The notes: generated by a model not told the origin, from the letters alone. Positions 22,109 through 30,935 are shown, counted from the first letter of the stretch. The stretch: DNA of 32,268 nucleotides from an uncultured Oscillospiraceae bacterium (GCA_944385395.1 CALWXA010000040.1:1-32268); one strand, 5' to 3'. Translations and numbers: made by a program.

Positions 22109-24178
22109 TCATTCCACACCCCGGTAGAAGAGCCCCCGGGTAAAGGATTCGGGCTGATGGCCGCCCTGTCCCAGGTACCGGCGGAACACGGCCACGCAGG
22201 TTTCCGGGTCCTCATCGGTGAACCGCAGACGGCCCCAGGTAAGACCTGCCTGCCGGAAGTCCGGCTTGTCGGCCAGGAACAGCACCTGGCTGTTCTGGAT
22301 CTCACTGCGGCAGCCGGGGAGGGGCAGCACCGGGAATTGGGCGCCGGTGCGGTCCTGGAGGTAGTGGAGTTTGGTACCGCCGCAGTCATTGCAGCGGCGT
22401 ACCGGGCAGTTCTCCGTGATCATCAGGGGCAGCCGCCCGTAGACGATGGCCTCGCAGGGCAGATGCTTCTGCAGATCCCGGATCTGGGCCTGCCGCAGCT
22501 CGAAGGAAACCGTGGCGCTGTGGAGCCCCTGCTGCTGCAGAAACCGCAGCGACCGGGAATTGAATACGTTGAGTCCGAAGTCTCCCCGGATCTCCAGTCC
22601 CAGCCCCTGTACCAGAGGCAGATGACCCAGATTGCTTACCGCTACGCCGGAAATTCCCTTGGCCTCCTGCAGCAGGCGGCGGAGGGGCGCCTCATCGTCG
22701 GTGCGGAATACCCGGGGCAGCACGGCGCATACCTTGGTGCGCCCCGCCCATAATTCAGGGTCCATGCGGTCCAGCAGCTCCAGAGGTACGTAGACCCACT
22801 CCGGATGGAAGTTGAGCAGCGCATCGGTGAGCTGCTCCGGCCGGGTGATGGAGCAGGTAAAGGCCAGAGGGCCTGATGCATCCTTGCTTGCTTCCGGCAG
22901 GGGAGCAGAGGGGAGATTTCTTCGGGGCCGGGGCATGGTGAGGGCCTGGCTCAGGGCCTCCAGAGCATCCCGCCGCAGGGCGTTGAGCGCGCTGGCAGGC
23001 AGCATCAGGCCGTCCTCCCAGTCCAGAGTGAGCTTGCCAAGGGAGAAGGCGGTGCCGCCGGTTTTGCCCAGCCGCTGGGCCAGATCCTCCCGGCTAAGCG
23101 CCCGGTTCCGAGCGATTTCCGGCACCGGACCCTGTACCTGAACCTGCACGTCCCCTACCTGAGCTGTCAGTACAGCGGGCAAACCGCTGCGGAACTGCAG
23201 AGCCATATCCACCGGCGTGGTGCGCCGGTCCTCTTTTTCATAGCTTGCCTGGGCAGCGGCAAACAGTTCCCGGGGTTCCGGGGTGTTTTCCGGCCGGGAG
23301 CCGAACATCTCCGGTCCCTTTTTGCCCAGGAAATATCCGGCGGTGAAACCGCTGCGGGAAAAGGCGTCGTAGAGCTGCCGCTGTTCCTGAGAAGTGGGCA
23401 GGCGCTGTTCGTCCAGCAGCCGGCGGTAGATGCCGGTGATCACCGCCACATATTCCGGCCGCTTCATCCGGCCTTCCAGCTTCACGCAGGCGATCCCCAG
23501 CTCCCGCATCCGGCCCAACTGGTCCGCCAGATTGGCGTCTTTCAGACTCAAAGGCCGTCCGTTGGCGGCCGGGGCATCCACGCCGTAAATCATCCGGCAG
23601 GGCTGGGCGCACCGGCCCCGGTTGCCGCTGCGCTGGCCGATGAGAGCGCTCATGGCGCACTGACCGGAGTAGCACATGCATAAGGCGCCGTGGCCGAATA
23701 CTTCCACTTCTGCCGGACAGTTCCGGGTGATCTGGCCGATCTCCCGGTCCGTCAGCTCCCGGGCCAGCACCACTCGCTCCATACCCAGTGCGGCGGCGGT
23801 CTGGGCCCCGCCCAGGGTCATGAGACTCATCTGGGTGCTGGCATGAACCGGCAGATCCGGCACGGTTTCCCGTGCCAGAGCGAAAAGGCCCCAGTCCTGG
23901 ATCAGTACGGCGTCCACGCCGCATTGGGATGCCTCCCGCAGTACGGTCCCGGCTTCCTCCAGCTCTCGGTCGGTGAGAAGGGTATTGAGGGTGAGATAGA
24001 CCTTCACGCCCCGAAGGTGGCAATATGCCACCGCCCGGGGGAGATCCTCCCGGGAGAAGTTTTTGGCGCTGCGCCGGGCATTGAAGGTGCCTACGCCCAG
24101 ATAGACGGCATCGGCGCCGCTCTGAACGGCGGCCACCATGGATTCCCAGGACCCGGCGGGAGAGAGCAGTTCCATCAT
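22109..24178 (-). CDS. U32 family protein with C-terminal DUF3656-like region (RlhA-like)
   Basis: 689-aa member of the U32 group. Long members with this architecture include RlhA, which hydroxylates C2501 of 23S rRNA; shorter ones include TrhP, which acts on tRNA. The N-terminal TIM-barrel part begins ELLSPAGSWESMVAAVQSGA. The metal/cluster signature is GHGALCMCYSGQCAMSALIG followed by SGNRGRCAQPCR. More cysteines cluster near the C-terminus (CPVRRCNDCGG). RNA hydroxylation is the most likely role, by family. Direct peptidase activity is doubtful for this subgroup. Its ATG overlaps the zapA stop (ATGA), so the two are translationally coupled. Confidence 0.88.
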   Translation of the reverse strand: MMELLSPAGSWESMVAAVQSGADAVYLGVGTFNARRSAKNFSREDLPRAVAYCHLRGVKVYLTLNTLLTDRELEEAGTVLREASQCGVDAVLIQDWGLFALARETVPDLPVHASTQMSLMTLGGAQTAAALGMERVVLARELTDREIGQITRNCPAEVEVFGHGALCMCYSGQCAMSALIGQRSGNRGRCAQPCRMIYGVDAPAANGRPLSLKDANLADQLGRMRELGIACVKLEGRMKRPEYVAVITGIYRRLLDEQRLPTSQEQRQLYDAFSRSGFTAGYFLGKKGPEMFGSRPENTPEPRELFAAAQASYEKEDRRTTPVDMALQFRSGLPAVLTAQVGDVQVQVQGPVPEIARNRALSREDLAQRLGKTGGTAFSLGKLTLDWEDGLMLPASALNALRRDALEALSQALTMPRPRRNLPSAPLPEASKDASGPLAFTCSITRPEQLTDALLNFHPEWVYVPLELLDRMDPELWAGRTKVCAVLPRVFRTDDEAPLRRLLQEAKGISGVAVSNLGHLPLVQGLGLEIRGDFGLNVFNSRSLRFLQQQGLHSATVSFELRQAQIRDLQKHLPCEAIVYGRLPLMITENCPVRRCNDCGGTKLHYLQDRTGAQFPVLPLPGCRSEIQNSQVLFLADKPDFRQAGLTWGRLRFTDEDPETCVAVFRRYLGQGGHQPESFTRGLFYRGVE

Positions 24179-24495
24179 CCGCGCTGCTGGTTCTGCAGCT
24201 TGAAAAGCTGCCGCTTCAGCTCGGAAGCCTCGTTTTTGGCCCGGGAAGCCTCATCCAGATAGCTCTTGAGCTGACGGCGCAGATTGTCCGCATTTTCCTG
24301 GGCTTTCAGCAGCTCGTCAGCCATGTTTACGGCGGCCAGCACGGCGGCATCGCTGCGGCCGATATGGGCGTTGTCCATCAGCTCGGCCATCTTCTTGTCC
24401 ACCATTGTCCCTACCTTTTCCATATAACCGGCGCTTTCCTCCGCCACCAGGACGTACTCCTGCCCGCAGATATTCATTGTCACACGATTTGCCAT
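24175..24495 (-). CDS. zapA: Cell division protein ZapA
   Basis: Small FtsZ-ring stabiliser, 106 aa. An N-terminal beta-alpha domain (ANRVTMNICGQEYVLV) is followed by RSDAAVLAAVNMADELL and a long C-terminal coiled coil (about 68-104) rich in Lys, Glu and Leu. It promotes bundling of FtsZ filaments at midcell. It has its own promoter, and its stop overlaps the U32 start. It is divergent from the dnaD-dnaC pair, linking septum and replication genes across one intergenic region of 189 bp. A TATGACAGGAGGTCGCT-like site provides the AGGAGG. Confidence 0.93.
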   Translation of the reverse strand: MANRVTMNICGQEYVLVAEESAGYMEKVGTMVDKKMAELMDNAHIGRSDAAVLAAVNMADELLKAQENADNLRRQLKSYLDEASRAKNEASELKRQLFKLQNQQRG

Positions 24496-24542
24496 AGCGA
24501 CCTCCTGTCATATGTATGGGTACCGATAATAATACAGAATCC

Positions 24543-24571
24543 AGTATAGCACAAAAAACGGCCTGGGAAAA
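24543..24571 (-). promoter_or_regulatory. Extended -10 promoter of zapA
   Basis: Minus strand TGCTATACT (-10 at 24543-24548) with a weak TTTTCC (24566-24571) 17 bp upstream. Confidence 0.6.
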
Positions 24572-24619
24572 CAATTTTGGCCCAAAATCAAGATTTTTGT
24601 GAAAAGCGTTCCGCCACCC

Positions 24620-24648
24620 TTTACGAACGGAGGGCCATCGTGTAAAAT
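24620..24648 (+). promoter_or_regulatory. Promoter of dnaD-dnaC
   Basis: TTTACG (24620-24625), 17-bp spacer, TAAAAT (24643-24648). It gives a leader of about 30 nt to the TTG start. Confidence 0.7.
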
Positions 24649-24684
24649 AAACTATATTTTTGCGGGTCAAAGGAGGTGCTGGCG

Positions 24685-25575
24685 TTGAGCGGATATATCC
24701 TGCGTGAGGAGGACCGTGTGGTGACGGTCCCTGCGGATGCAGTGGACCGTCTGGTCCAGTCCGGCAGCGCCGACGCCGCTCTTTTGTACCTGGAACTCAA
24801 GCGGCTGGACGCCGCCGTCACCCCCCAGCAGCTGATGGCCCGACTGCGCTGGAGCGCCCTGCGGCTGGACAGTGCTGAGGCCGCCCTGCGCCAGATGGGC
24901 CTGCTGGAGCATCCGGTGCAGCGCCAGGACCCGGAACCGGCGGAGGAACGGCAGACGTATACCACCGCCGACATCACGGAAATACTGGAAACGGACAACG
25001 AGTTCCGGCTGCTGGTGCCCCAGACGGAGGCCAAGCTGGGCAAGAAGCTGAAAACGGCGGATCTGCAGATCCTGGCGGGGCTCTACGACGATGTGGGATT
25101 GCCGGCGGACGTGCTGTACCTGCTGGTGAGCCATTGTGTGAACCGTGCCCAGCGCCGCTACGGGCCGGGCCGCCGCCCCACCATGCGCCAGGTGGAAAAG
25201 GAAGGGTATTACTGGGCCCGTCTGGGCCTTTTCGATCAGGATTCCGCCGCCGCCTATCTCAAGACCTGCGCCCAGCGGGAGCAGGAGATCACCGGCTATA
25301 TGCAGGTGCTGGGCTTAGGGTTACGCCCGCCGGTGGAGAGCGAGGAGCGGTATATCCGCAGCTGGATGGATCAGGGCTTTTCCCCGGAGGCGGTGGCCCT
25401 GGCTTATGATAAGACGGTCTTTTATAAGAAAGAGCTGAACTGGCGCTATCTCAACGGCATCCTGCGCCGCTGGGATCAGCAGGGCTGGCATACAGCGGAA
25501 CAGATCCGTGCCGGGGAAGCCAAAAAGCCGGCCAAACCGGCGGCGGATGACATCGGCAAGTACATGAAATGGTAA
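24685..25575 (+). CDS. dnaD: DnaD-domain replication protein
   Basis: Primosome/replication initiation protein, about 296 aa. The N-terminal half is winged-helix-like. Two DnaD-type regions follow, beginning near ITEILETDNEFRLLVPQTEA with LGKKLKTADLQILAGLYDDV. A second one contains ITGYMQVLGLGLRPPVESEE and ends ELNWRYLNGILRRWDQQGWH, the DnaD YxxxIxxxW-like end. The start is TTG at 24685, eight bases after AAAGGAGG; the GTG at 24676 overlaps that site. It is followed 12 bp later by the DnaC-like loader. The adjacency matches the DnaD/DnaI handover of helicase in Firmicutes. Confidence 0.9.
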   Translation: MSGYILREEDRVVTVPADAVDRLVQSGSADAALLYLELKRLDAAVTPQQLMARLRWSALRLDSAEAALRQMGLLEHPVQRQDPEPAEERQTYTTADITEILETDNEFRLLVPQTEAKLGKKLKTADLQILAGLYDDVGLPADVLYLLVSHCVNRAQRRYGPGRRPTMRQVEKEGYYWARLGLFDQDSAAAYLKTCAQREQEITGYMQVLGLGLRPPVESEERYIRSWMDQGFSPEAVALAYDKTVFYKKELNWRYLNGILRRWDQQGWHTAEQIRAGEAKKPAKPAADDIGKYMKW

Positions 25576-25587
25576 GGAGGGAACGGC

Positions 25588-26580
25588 ATGTCTTATGACG
25601 GAAAGATCATGGCCCGTGCGCTGGCCCGGTTTGACGAGGATAAGCAGCGCCGTGCCCAGCAGTTCCGGCAGCGCCGGGAGGAGCTGTACCGCCGTGCCCC
25701 CCGCCTGGAGGAGATCGACCGGCAGCTCCGGAGCACCCTGCCCCGGATCATCGCCTCGGCCCTGGACCGTGGCGCCGACCCGCTGCCTGCCATCCGGGTA
25801 CTGCGGGACGAGAATTTGAGCCTCCAGCGGGAGCGGGAAACGCTGCTCACCGGCATGGGCTATGATCCCCACGCCTTGGAGGAGACCCCCAACTGCCCGC
25901 TGTGCCGGGATACCGGCTACCGTGGCAGCGACGTGTGCCGCTGCCTGCAGGAATATTATGCCCGGGAACAGATCGCAGAACTGTCCCGGCTGCTGCCCAT
26001 GGGCACCCAGACCTTTGATACCTTTTCCTTCGACTGGTACGGTGAGGAGAAAAACGGCCTGCCCTATTCCCCCCGTGAAACGGCGGAGCATAACTTCGAT
26101 GTGTGCCGGGACTATGCCTATCAGTTCTCTCCCCGCAGCGGCAATCTCCTGCTGTTCGGCCCTCCGGGTCTGGGCAAGACGTTTCTATCTGCGTGTATCG
26201 CCCGGGTGGTCAGCGAAAACGGCCACAGCGTGGTGTACGATACCGCCGGCCATATTTTCGCTCGGATGGAGGACGCCAAGTTCCGCCGTGACGAGGAGGA
26301 CGACAGCCAGCGGGACGTGGACCGCTGCTTCTCCTGCGATCTTTTGATCGTGGACGACCTGGGTACAGAGATGCACACCGCTTTTGTCCAGAGCGCCCTG
26401 TACCAGCTTTTGAACGGCCGGCTCCTCTCCGGGGGCAAGACCATTCTCAATACCAACCTCACCCCCCAGCAGCTGGGCCAGCGCTACGGAACCCAGATCC
26501 TCTCCCGGCTGGAAGGCGAGTATGAATTCCTGCCCTTTACGGGCCAGGATATCCGGATCTTGAAAAAGGAACGGAAATAG
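25588..26580 (+). CDS. dnaC: DnaC/DnaI-like replicative helicase loader
   Basis: AAA+ ATPase that loads the replicative helicase on single-stranded DNA, 330 aa. The N-terminal part is helical (about 10-90), with a cysteine cluster at 103/106 and 117/119 (CPLC, CRC) that fits a zinc site as in Bacillus DnaI. Walker A is GPPGLGKT (191-198) and Walker B is LLIVDDLGTE (252-261). Near the end are NTNLTPQQL (sensor 1) and ILSRLEGEYEFLPF. AAGGAGGG precedes the ATG. The stop is followed directly by a terminator, so dnaD-dnaC is a two-gene unit. Confidence 0.94.
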   Translation: MSYDGKIMARALARFDEDKQRRAQQFRQRREELYRRAPRLEEIDRQLRSTLPRIIASALDRGADPLPAIRVLRDENLSLQRERETLLTGMGYDPHALEETPNCPLCRDTGYRGSDVCRCLQEYYAREQIAELSRLLPMGTQTFDTFSFDWYGEEKNGLPYSPRETAEHNFDVCRDYAYQFSPRSGNLLLFGPPGLGKTFLSACIARVVSENGHSVVYDTAGHIFARMEDAKFRRDEEDDSQRDVDRCFSCDLLIVDDLGTEMHTAFVQSALYQLLNGRLLSGGKTILNTNLTPQQLGQRYGTQILSRLEGEYEFLPFTGQDIRILKKERK

Positions 26581-26591
26581 CGGAAAAAGCA

Positions 26592-26622
26592 AAAAAAAGG
26601 AGGCGATGCGCCTCCTTTTTTT
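26592..26622 (+). terminator. dnaD-dnaC terminator
   Basis: A-tract, GGAGGCG, ATG loop, CGCCTCC, T7. Perfect stem with T tract. Confidence 0.92.
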
Positions 26623-26712
26623 ATTTCTCTGGATAAAAAAATGATTTCCCGACACGTTCCAACGGGATCTGCACAGCTGGGGGATTACAATAGCGGCAAA
26701 GGGGTGAACGCC

Positions 26713-27540
26713 ATGAAAATCAGCCAAAAAAGGGATTTTTTATCCTCCCGTGTCCGCTATCTGCCGGTAAGCGATATAGCACCCAACCCCCGCCAGCCCC
26801 GGCGTATCTTTGTCCAGAACGAGCTGGAGGAGCTGGCGGAAAGCATCCGCCGCTACGGCATTTTGCAGCCGCTGACGGTGCGGCGCACCATCCAGGGCTA
26901 TGAGCTGGTAGCCGGGGAGCGGCGCCTCCGGGCGGCGTCTCTGGCGGGCTTGAAGGAGGTGCCCTGCCTGCTGGCCCAGGTGGGGGAGGAGGACTCGGCT
27001 CTGCTGGCCCTCATCGAGAATTTGCAGCGCCGGGACCTGGACTGCTGGGAGGAAGCGGAGGCGGTGGCCCGGCTCATCCGTACATATAACCTGACCCAGG
27101 AGCAGGCGGCGGACAAGCTGGGCAAATCCCAGTCGGCGGTAGCCAATAAGCTGCGTTTGCTGCGCCTGCCGCAAACGGTGCGGGACCGGCTGCGGCAGGA
27201 GGGCCTTACGGAGCGCCACGCCCGGGCCCTGCTGCGCCTGACGGATGAGCACAGCCAGCTGTGCGCCCTGGAAACCATTGTGAGCCGTGGCTATAACGTG
27301 GCCCGCACGGAAGAATATATCGAGGAGCTTCTGCAGCAGCAGCGCACCACGCCGCCCCGCGGCCGCAGTACCTATATCATCAAGGATGTGCGGCTGTTTC
27401 TCAACAGCGTCAGCCGCGGCCTCACCCTGATGCGCCAGGCCGGGGTGGAGGCGGATTGGGGCCGCCGGGATACGGAGGAGGCGATCCTGCTCACCATCCG
27501 CATCCCCAAACGCCCCGCCAGCCGAAAGGCCGCCACCTGA
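26713..27540 (+). CDS. ParB-family protein, Noc-like nucleoid occlusion factor
   Basis: Second ParB paralogue in the window, 275 aa. It has the CTP-binding motifs GERRLRAA (68-75) and ENLQRRDLD (102-110), and a helix-turn-helix at about 130-151 (QAADKLGKSQSAVANKLRLL). Unlike ParB it lacks the KGLGKGL ParA-contact N-terminus. It opens with MKISQKRDFLSSRVRYLPV. Noc of Bacillus has a short N-terminal membrane-binding helix at that place; I cannot confirm one here. Its place next to mnmE matches the Bacillus mnmE-noc region, so Noc is the best call. The ATG at 26713 has AAAGGGGTGAAC upstream; the frame is open back to 26641, but without a good site. A TACAAT at 26686-26691 may be a -10. Confidence 0.85.
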   Translation: MKISQKRDFLSSRVRYLPVSDIAPNPRQPRRIFVQNELEELAESIRRYGILQPLTVRRTIQGYELVAGERRLRAASLAGLKEVPCLLAQVGEEDSALLALIENLQRRDLDCWEEAEAVARLIRTYNLTQEQAADKLGKSQSAVANKLRLLRLPQTVRDRLRQEGLTERHARALLRLTDEHSQLCALETIVSRGYNVARTEEYIEELLQQQRTTPPRGRSTYIIKDVRLFLNSVSRGLTLMRQAGVEADWGRRDTEEAILLTIRIPKRPASRKAAT

Positions 27541-27556
27541 CCACCCCCTCCCTCTG

Positions 27557-27590
27557 CCCGCAGCCCCGGAAGGCTGCGGGCCTTTTATTT
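27557..27590 (+). terminator. Terminator after the noc-like gene
   Basis: CCCGCAGCC (27557-27565), six-base loop, GGCTGCGGG (27572-27580), then CCTTTTATTT. It separates the gene from mnmE. Confidence 0.88.
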
Positions 27591-27636
27591 ACCGGCAGAT
27601 TGTGGTATGATGGCAGCAAAGAAAGGGGTGCTTTCC

Positions 27637-29001
27637 ATGCACGACACCATTGCCGCCATTGCCACCGCCGCCGGTACTTCTGCCATCGGGGTGGTACGTT
27701 TGTCCGGCCCGGATACCGCCCGGGTGCTGGATACTGTGTTCCGCCCCCAGGGCCGTCCCCTCAGCGCCCGGACGCCCCGTACCATGACCCTGGGCCAGGT
27801 GCTGGACCGTACCGGTGCCGTCATCGACAGCGGCCTGGCGGTGTTCTTTCCCGGTCCCAACAGCTATACCGGCGAGGACTGCGGCGAGATCCACTGCCAC
27901 GGTTCACCGGTGGTGCTGCAGGAGACGCTGTTGAGCCTGTTTGCCGCCGGTGCCCGGCAGGCCCGGGCAGGTGAATTTACCCAGCGGGCGTTTCTCAACG
28001 GCCGCATGGACCTCATCCAGGCCGAAGCGGTGGCGGACCTCATCGACGCCGAAACGGCGGAAGCCGCCCGGAACGCTGTGGGCCAGCTGGAAGGCGCCGT
28101 CAGCCGCACCGTCCAGTCCGTCTATGATGATCTCATGGCCCTGGCCTCCCGGTTCTATGCGGTGGTGGACTATCCCGACGAGGATATTGAGGACCTCCAG
28201 CGGGAAGAGCTGTCCCATACGTTGGAGCAGGCGGAGACCACCCTGGCAAAGCTGCTGCAGAGCTTTGACCGTGGCCGGGTGCTGCGGCAGGGAGTGCCCA
28301 CGGTGATCCTGGGCAAGCCCAATGTGGGCAAATCCTCTCTCCTCAACGCCCTGCTGGGGTATGACCGTGCCATCGTCACGGAGGTGGCGGGCACCACCCG
28401 TGACACGGTTGAGGAGAAGGTCCGAGTCGGCCATGTGCTGCTGCGTCTGTGCGATACGGCGGGTATCCGGGATACCGCCGATGCCGTGGAGCGCATCGGA
28501 GTGGAACGCAGCCGTGCCGCTGCCCGGGAGGCCCAGCTGGCGCTGCTGGTGCTGGACCCCAGCCGCCCGCTGGATGAAGAGGACCGCCAGGCCATGGAGC
28601 TGGCGGCAGCGGTGCCCCACCGCCTGGTGGTGCTGAATAAGGCGGATCTGCCTTCCTTCCGTCCCATGGAGCTGCCCAGGGAACAGTGGGGCCCCACGCT
28701 GCCCATATCTGCCAAAACCGGAGCGGGCGTTGAGGAGCTGATCCGTGCGGTGGAGGAGCTGTACCCCCAGGGCACGGCCCCTGCTGGCAGCTTTCTGACC
28801 AATGCCCGGCAGGCCCAGGCGGTACAGCGTGCCCGGGATGCGGTGTCTGCCGCCCGGGAAGCGCTGCAAGGCGGCCTGACGCCGGATGCAGTGCTCACCG
28901 ATACCGAGGGAGCCCTGGAAGCCCTGGGCGAGCTCAACGGCAAAAGCATCCGGGAGGATCTGGTGGATACCATCTTTTCCCGGTTCTGCGTGGGCAAATA
29001 A
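27637..29001 (+). CDS. mnmE: tRNA modification GTPase MnmE
   Basis: With MnmG, this GTPase places the xm5 group on the wobble uridine of certain tRNAs. It is 454 aa. The N-terminal domain binds formyl-THF (HDTIAAIATAAGTSAIGVVR). The inserted G domain has G1 GKPNVGKS (226-233), TTRDT (253-257), DTAG (273-276) and NKAD (334-337). The C-terminal helical domain ends with the catalytic FCVGK (450-454), equivalent to CIGK. The ATG at 27637 follows AAAGGGGTG. mnmG is not in the window, although it commonly follows mnmE in Firmicutes; the next gene here is a degV. Confidence 0.97.
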   Translation: MHDTIAAIATAAGTSAIGVVRLSGPDTARVLDTVFRPQGRPLSARTPRTMTLGQVLDRTGAVIDSGLAVFFPGPNSYTGEDCGEIHCHGSPVVLQETLLSLFAAGARQARAGEFTQRAFLNGRMDLIQAEAVADLIDAETAEAARNAVGQLEGAVSRTVQSVYDDLMALASRFYAVVDYPDEDIEDLQREELSHTLEQAETTLAKLLQSFDRGRVLRQGVPTVILGKPNVGKSSLLNALLGYDRAIVTEVAGTTRDTVEEKVRVGHVLLRLCDTAGIRDTADAVERIGVERSRAAAREAQLALLVLDPSRPLDEEDRQAMELAAAVPHRLVVLNKADLPSFRPMELPREQWGPTLPISAKTGAGVEELIRAVEELYPQGTAPAGSFLTNARQAQAVQRARDAVSAAREALQGGLTPDAVLTDTEGALEALGELNGKSIREDLVDTIFSRFCVGK

Positions 29002-29023
29002 GCAGCGCCTTTTCACGATTCCC

Positions 29024-29052
29024 TTTTCTTTTGCGGGAAAAAGTGCTATAAT
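29024..29052 (+). promoter_or_regulatory. Extended -10 promoter of degV-prmA
   Basis: TGCTATAAT (-10 at 29047-29052) with weak TTTTCT (29024-29029) 17 bp upstream, between mnmE and the degV gene. Confidence 0.65.
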
Positions 29053-29087
29053 ACTCTGGATATTGATTTTGATAAGGAGGTTTTTCC

Positions 29088-29963
29088 ATGCGTGACTATA
29101 TCATCATGACCGACAGCTGCGCCGATCTTTCTGCCCAGGAGGTAGCGGAACTGCAGCTGACCGTGGTGCCTTTGAGCTATACCATTGACGGTGAGACCTA
29201 TGTCAATTACCCCGACCATTCGGAGATGGATCCCAAGGAGTTCTACCGCCGGCTCAATGCCGGTTCCCGCAGCGTTACATCTGCGGTGAATGTGGGAACC
29301 TTTGTGGATGCCATGCGTCCCATTCTGGAGTCCGGCAAGGATATTCTGTATATTGCCTTTTCCAGTGCTCTGTCCACCACCTATCAGTCCGCCTGCATCG
29401 CCGCAGAGGATCTGCATCAGGAATTCCCGGATGCCACCATTCGTGTCATCGACTCCCTGTCTGCCTCCCGTGGCCAGGGCCTGCTGGTGTACTATGCGGT
29501 GGGGGAGAAGAATAAGGGCAAATCCCTGGAGGAAGTGGCCCAGTTCGTGATGGACATGATCCCCCACAACTGCCACTGGTTCACGGTGATGGACCTGAAC
29601 CACCTGAAGCGCGGCGGCCGGGTAAGTCCCGCTGCCGCCATGGTGGGCACCATGCTGAACATCAAGCCGGTGCTCCATGTCAATGACCGGGGCGAGCTGG
29701 AGCCCGTCACCAAGAGCCGTGGCATGAAGGGCGCCCTGACGGAACTGGTGAACCGCATGGAGCAGACGGGCAATCAGCCCCTGGCGGACCAGCGGGTGCT
29801 GATCTGCCATGCCGACTGCCAGGACAGCGTGGATTTCGTCACCAAGCTGCTGCAGGACCGCTTCGGCGTCAAGGATATCCGGGCCGATTATATCGGGCCG
29901 GTGATCGGCAGCCATACCGGCCAGGGCACCCTGGGCCTGTTCTTCATCGGCGACCATAAGTAA
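29088..29963 (+). CDS. DegV family fatty-acid-binding protein
   Basis: FakB-like fatty acid carrier, 291 aa. DegV proteins hold one fatty acid and, in several Firmicutes, present it to the kinase FakA. It begins with IMTDSCADLS and contains TSAVNVGTFVD and LYIAFSSALSTTYQSA (the Ser in this strand-loop binds the carboxylate in FakB). It also has VIDSLSASRGQGLLV and the late GPVIGSHTGQGTLGLFF, all diagnostic. No fakA is nearby. AAGGAGG precedes ATG at 29088. prmA follows by 14 bp. Which lipid it carries is unknown. Confidence 0.93.
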   Translation: MRDYIIMTDSCADLSAQEVAELQLTVVPLSYTIDGETYVNYPDHSEMDPKEFYRRLNAGSRSVTSAVNVGTFVDAMRPILESGKDILYIAFSSALSTTYQSACIAAEDLHQEFPDATIRVIDSLSASRGQGLLVYYAVGEKNKGKSLEEVAQFVMDMIPHNCHWFTVMDLNHLKRGGRVSPAAAMVGTMLNIKPVLHVNDRGELEPVTKSRGMKGALTELVNRMEQTGNQPLADQRVLICHADCQDSVDFVTKLLQDRFGVKDIRADYIGPVIGSHTGQGTLGLFFIGDHK

Positions 29964-29977
29964 GAGGAGGACGGCCT

Positions 29978-30931
29978 ATGCAGTGGCTGGAACTGAAGAT
30001 CGATACCGCCCCGGCAGGCATTGAGCCGGTGAGCGCTCTGGCGGAAAACCTGGGCATCACGGGACTGGTCATCGATGACGAGGGGGATTTCCAGGACTTT
30101 TTGGAGCATAACCACCAGTATTGGGACTATGTGGACGAGGATCTGCTGGCATCCAAGAAGGGTCTTTGCCGGGTGACCTTTTACGTCCCGGCGGACGAAG
30201 CGGGTCTGGGCACCGTGGCCCGGATGCGTCTGGGCCTTTCGGAGCTGAAAAAAAGCCGCAGCGACTGCGGCCCTCTGGTGATGACCATGTCCCGGATGGA
30301 CGATGAGGACTGGGAAAACAACTGGAAGCAGTACTATAAGCCCATGGAGATCGGTGAGCGTCTGCTGGTGGTGCCTCAGTGGGAATCCGTTCCCACCCAG
30401 GGCCGGATCCCCCTGGTGCTGGACCCGGGCCTTACCTTCGGTACCGGCAGCCATGCCACCACCCGCCTGTGCCTGACGGCGCTGGAGCGGCATGTCCGGC
30501 CGGGCCAGCAGGTGCTGGACCTGGGCTGCGGCAGCGGCATTTTGTCCATCGCCGCCCTGCTGCTGGGTGCAGACCACGCCTGGGCCTGCGACATTGACGA
30601 AAAATGCGTGGATGTGGCCTATGAAAATGCCGCCCTCAACGGCATCGACAAAAGCCGCTATACCGTCCGCTGGGGTGACGTGGTGTCCGATGACCGGCTG
30701 CGCCGGGAAATGCCCGGCCCCTACGATCTGGTGGCGGCCAACATCGTGGCAGATGTCATCATCGCCCTGGCCCCTCAGGTGCGGCCCCTGCTGAAAGAGG
30801 GCGGGCTGTTCCTCACCTCCGGCATCATCGATGACCGGGCAGCGGAGGTGGCCCAGGCCCTGCGCAATAACGGCTGGGAGATCCTGGAGGAGCATACCAG
30901 CGAGGGCTGGTATTCCTATCTTTGCCGATAA
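29978..30931 (+). CDS. prmA: Ribosomal protein L11 methyltransferase
   Basis: Methylates Lys and the N-terminal amine of ribosomal protein L11 using SAM, 317 aa. The N-terminal substrate-recognition domain spans about 1-100. A linker contains DEDWENNWKQYYKP, then PGLTFGTGSHATTRLCL. SAM-binding motif I is VLDLGCGSGILSIAALLLGA, and motif IV is LVAANIVADVI. Start ATG at 29978 has AAGAGGAGG upstream. It lies directly after degV and is probably co-transcribed with it. Confidence 0.95.
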   Translation: MQWLELKIDTAPAGIEPVSALAENLGITGLVIDDEGDFQDFLEHNHQYWDYVDEDLLASKKGLCRVTFYVPADEAGLGTVARMRLGLSELKKSRSDCGPLVMTMSRMDDEDWENNWKQYYKPMEIGERLLVVPQWESVPTQGRIPLVLDPGLTFGTGSHATTRLCLTALERHVRPGQQVLDLGCGSGILSIAALLLGADHAWACDIDEKCVDVAYENAALNGIDKSRYTVRWGDVVSDDRLRREMPGPYDLVAANIVADVIIALAPQVRPLLKEGGLFLTSGIIDDRAAEVAQALRNNGWEILEEHTSEGWYSYLCR

Positions 30932-30935
30932 AAAG

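Noticed and set aside
24496-24684. Possible replication origin at the divergence point of gene orientation
   Set aside because: No DnaA-box cluster, dnaA, dnaN or rpmH is visible. Several + strand genes lie to the left. The parS sites show only that the origin is not far.
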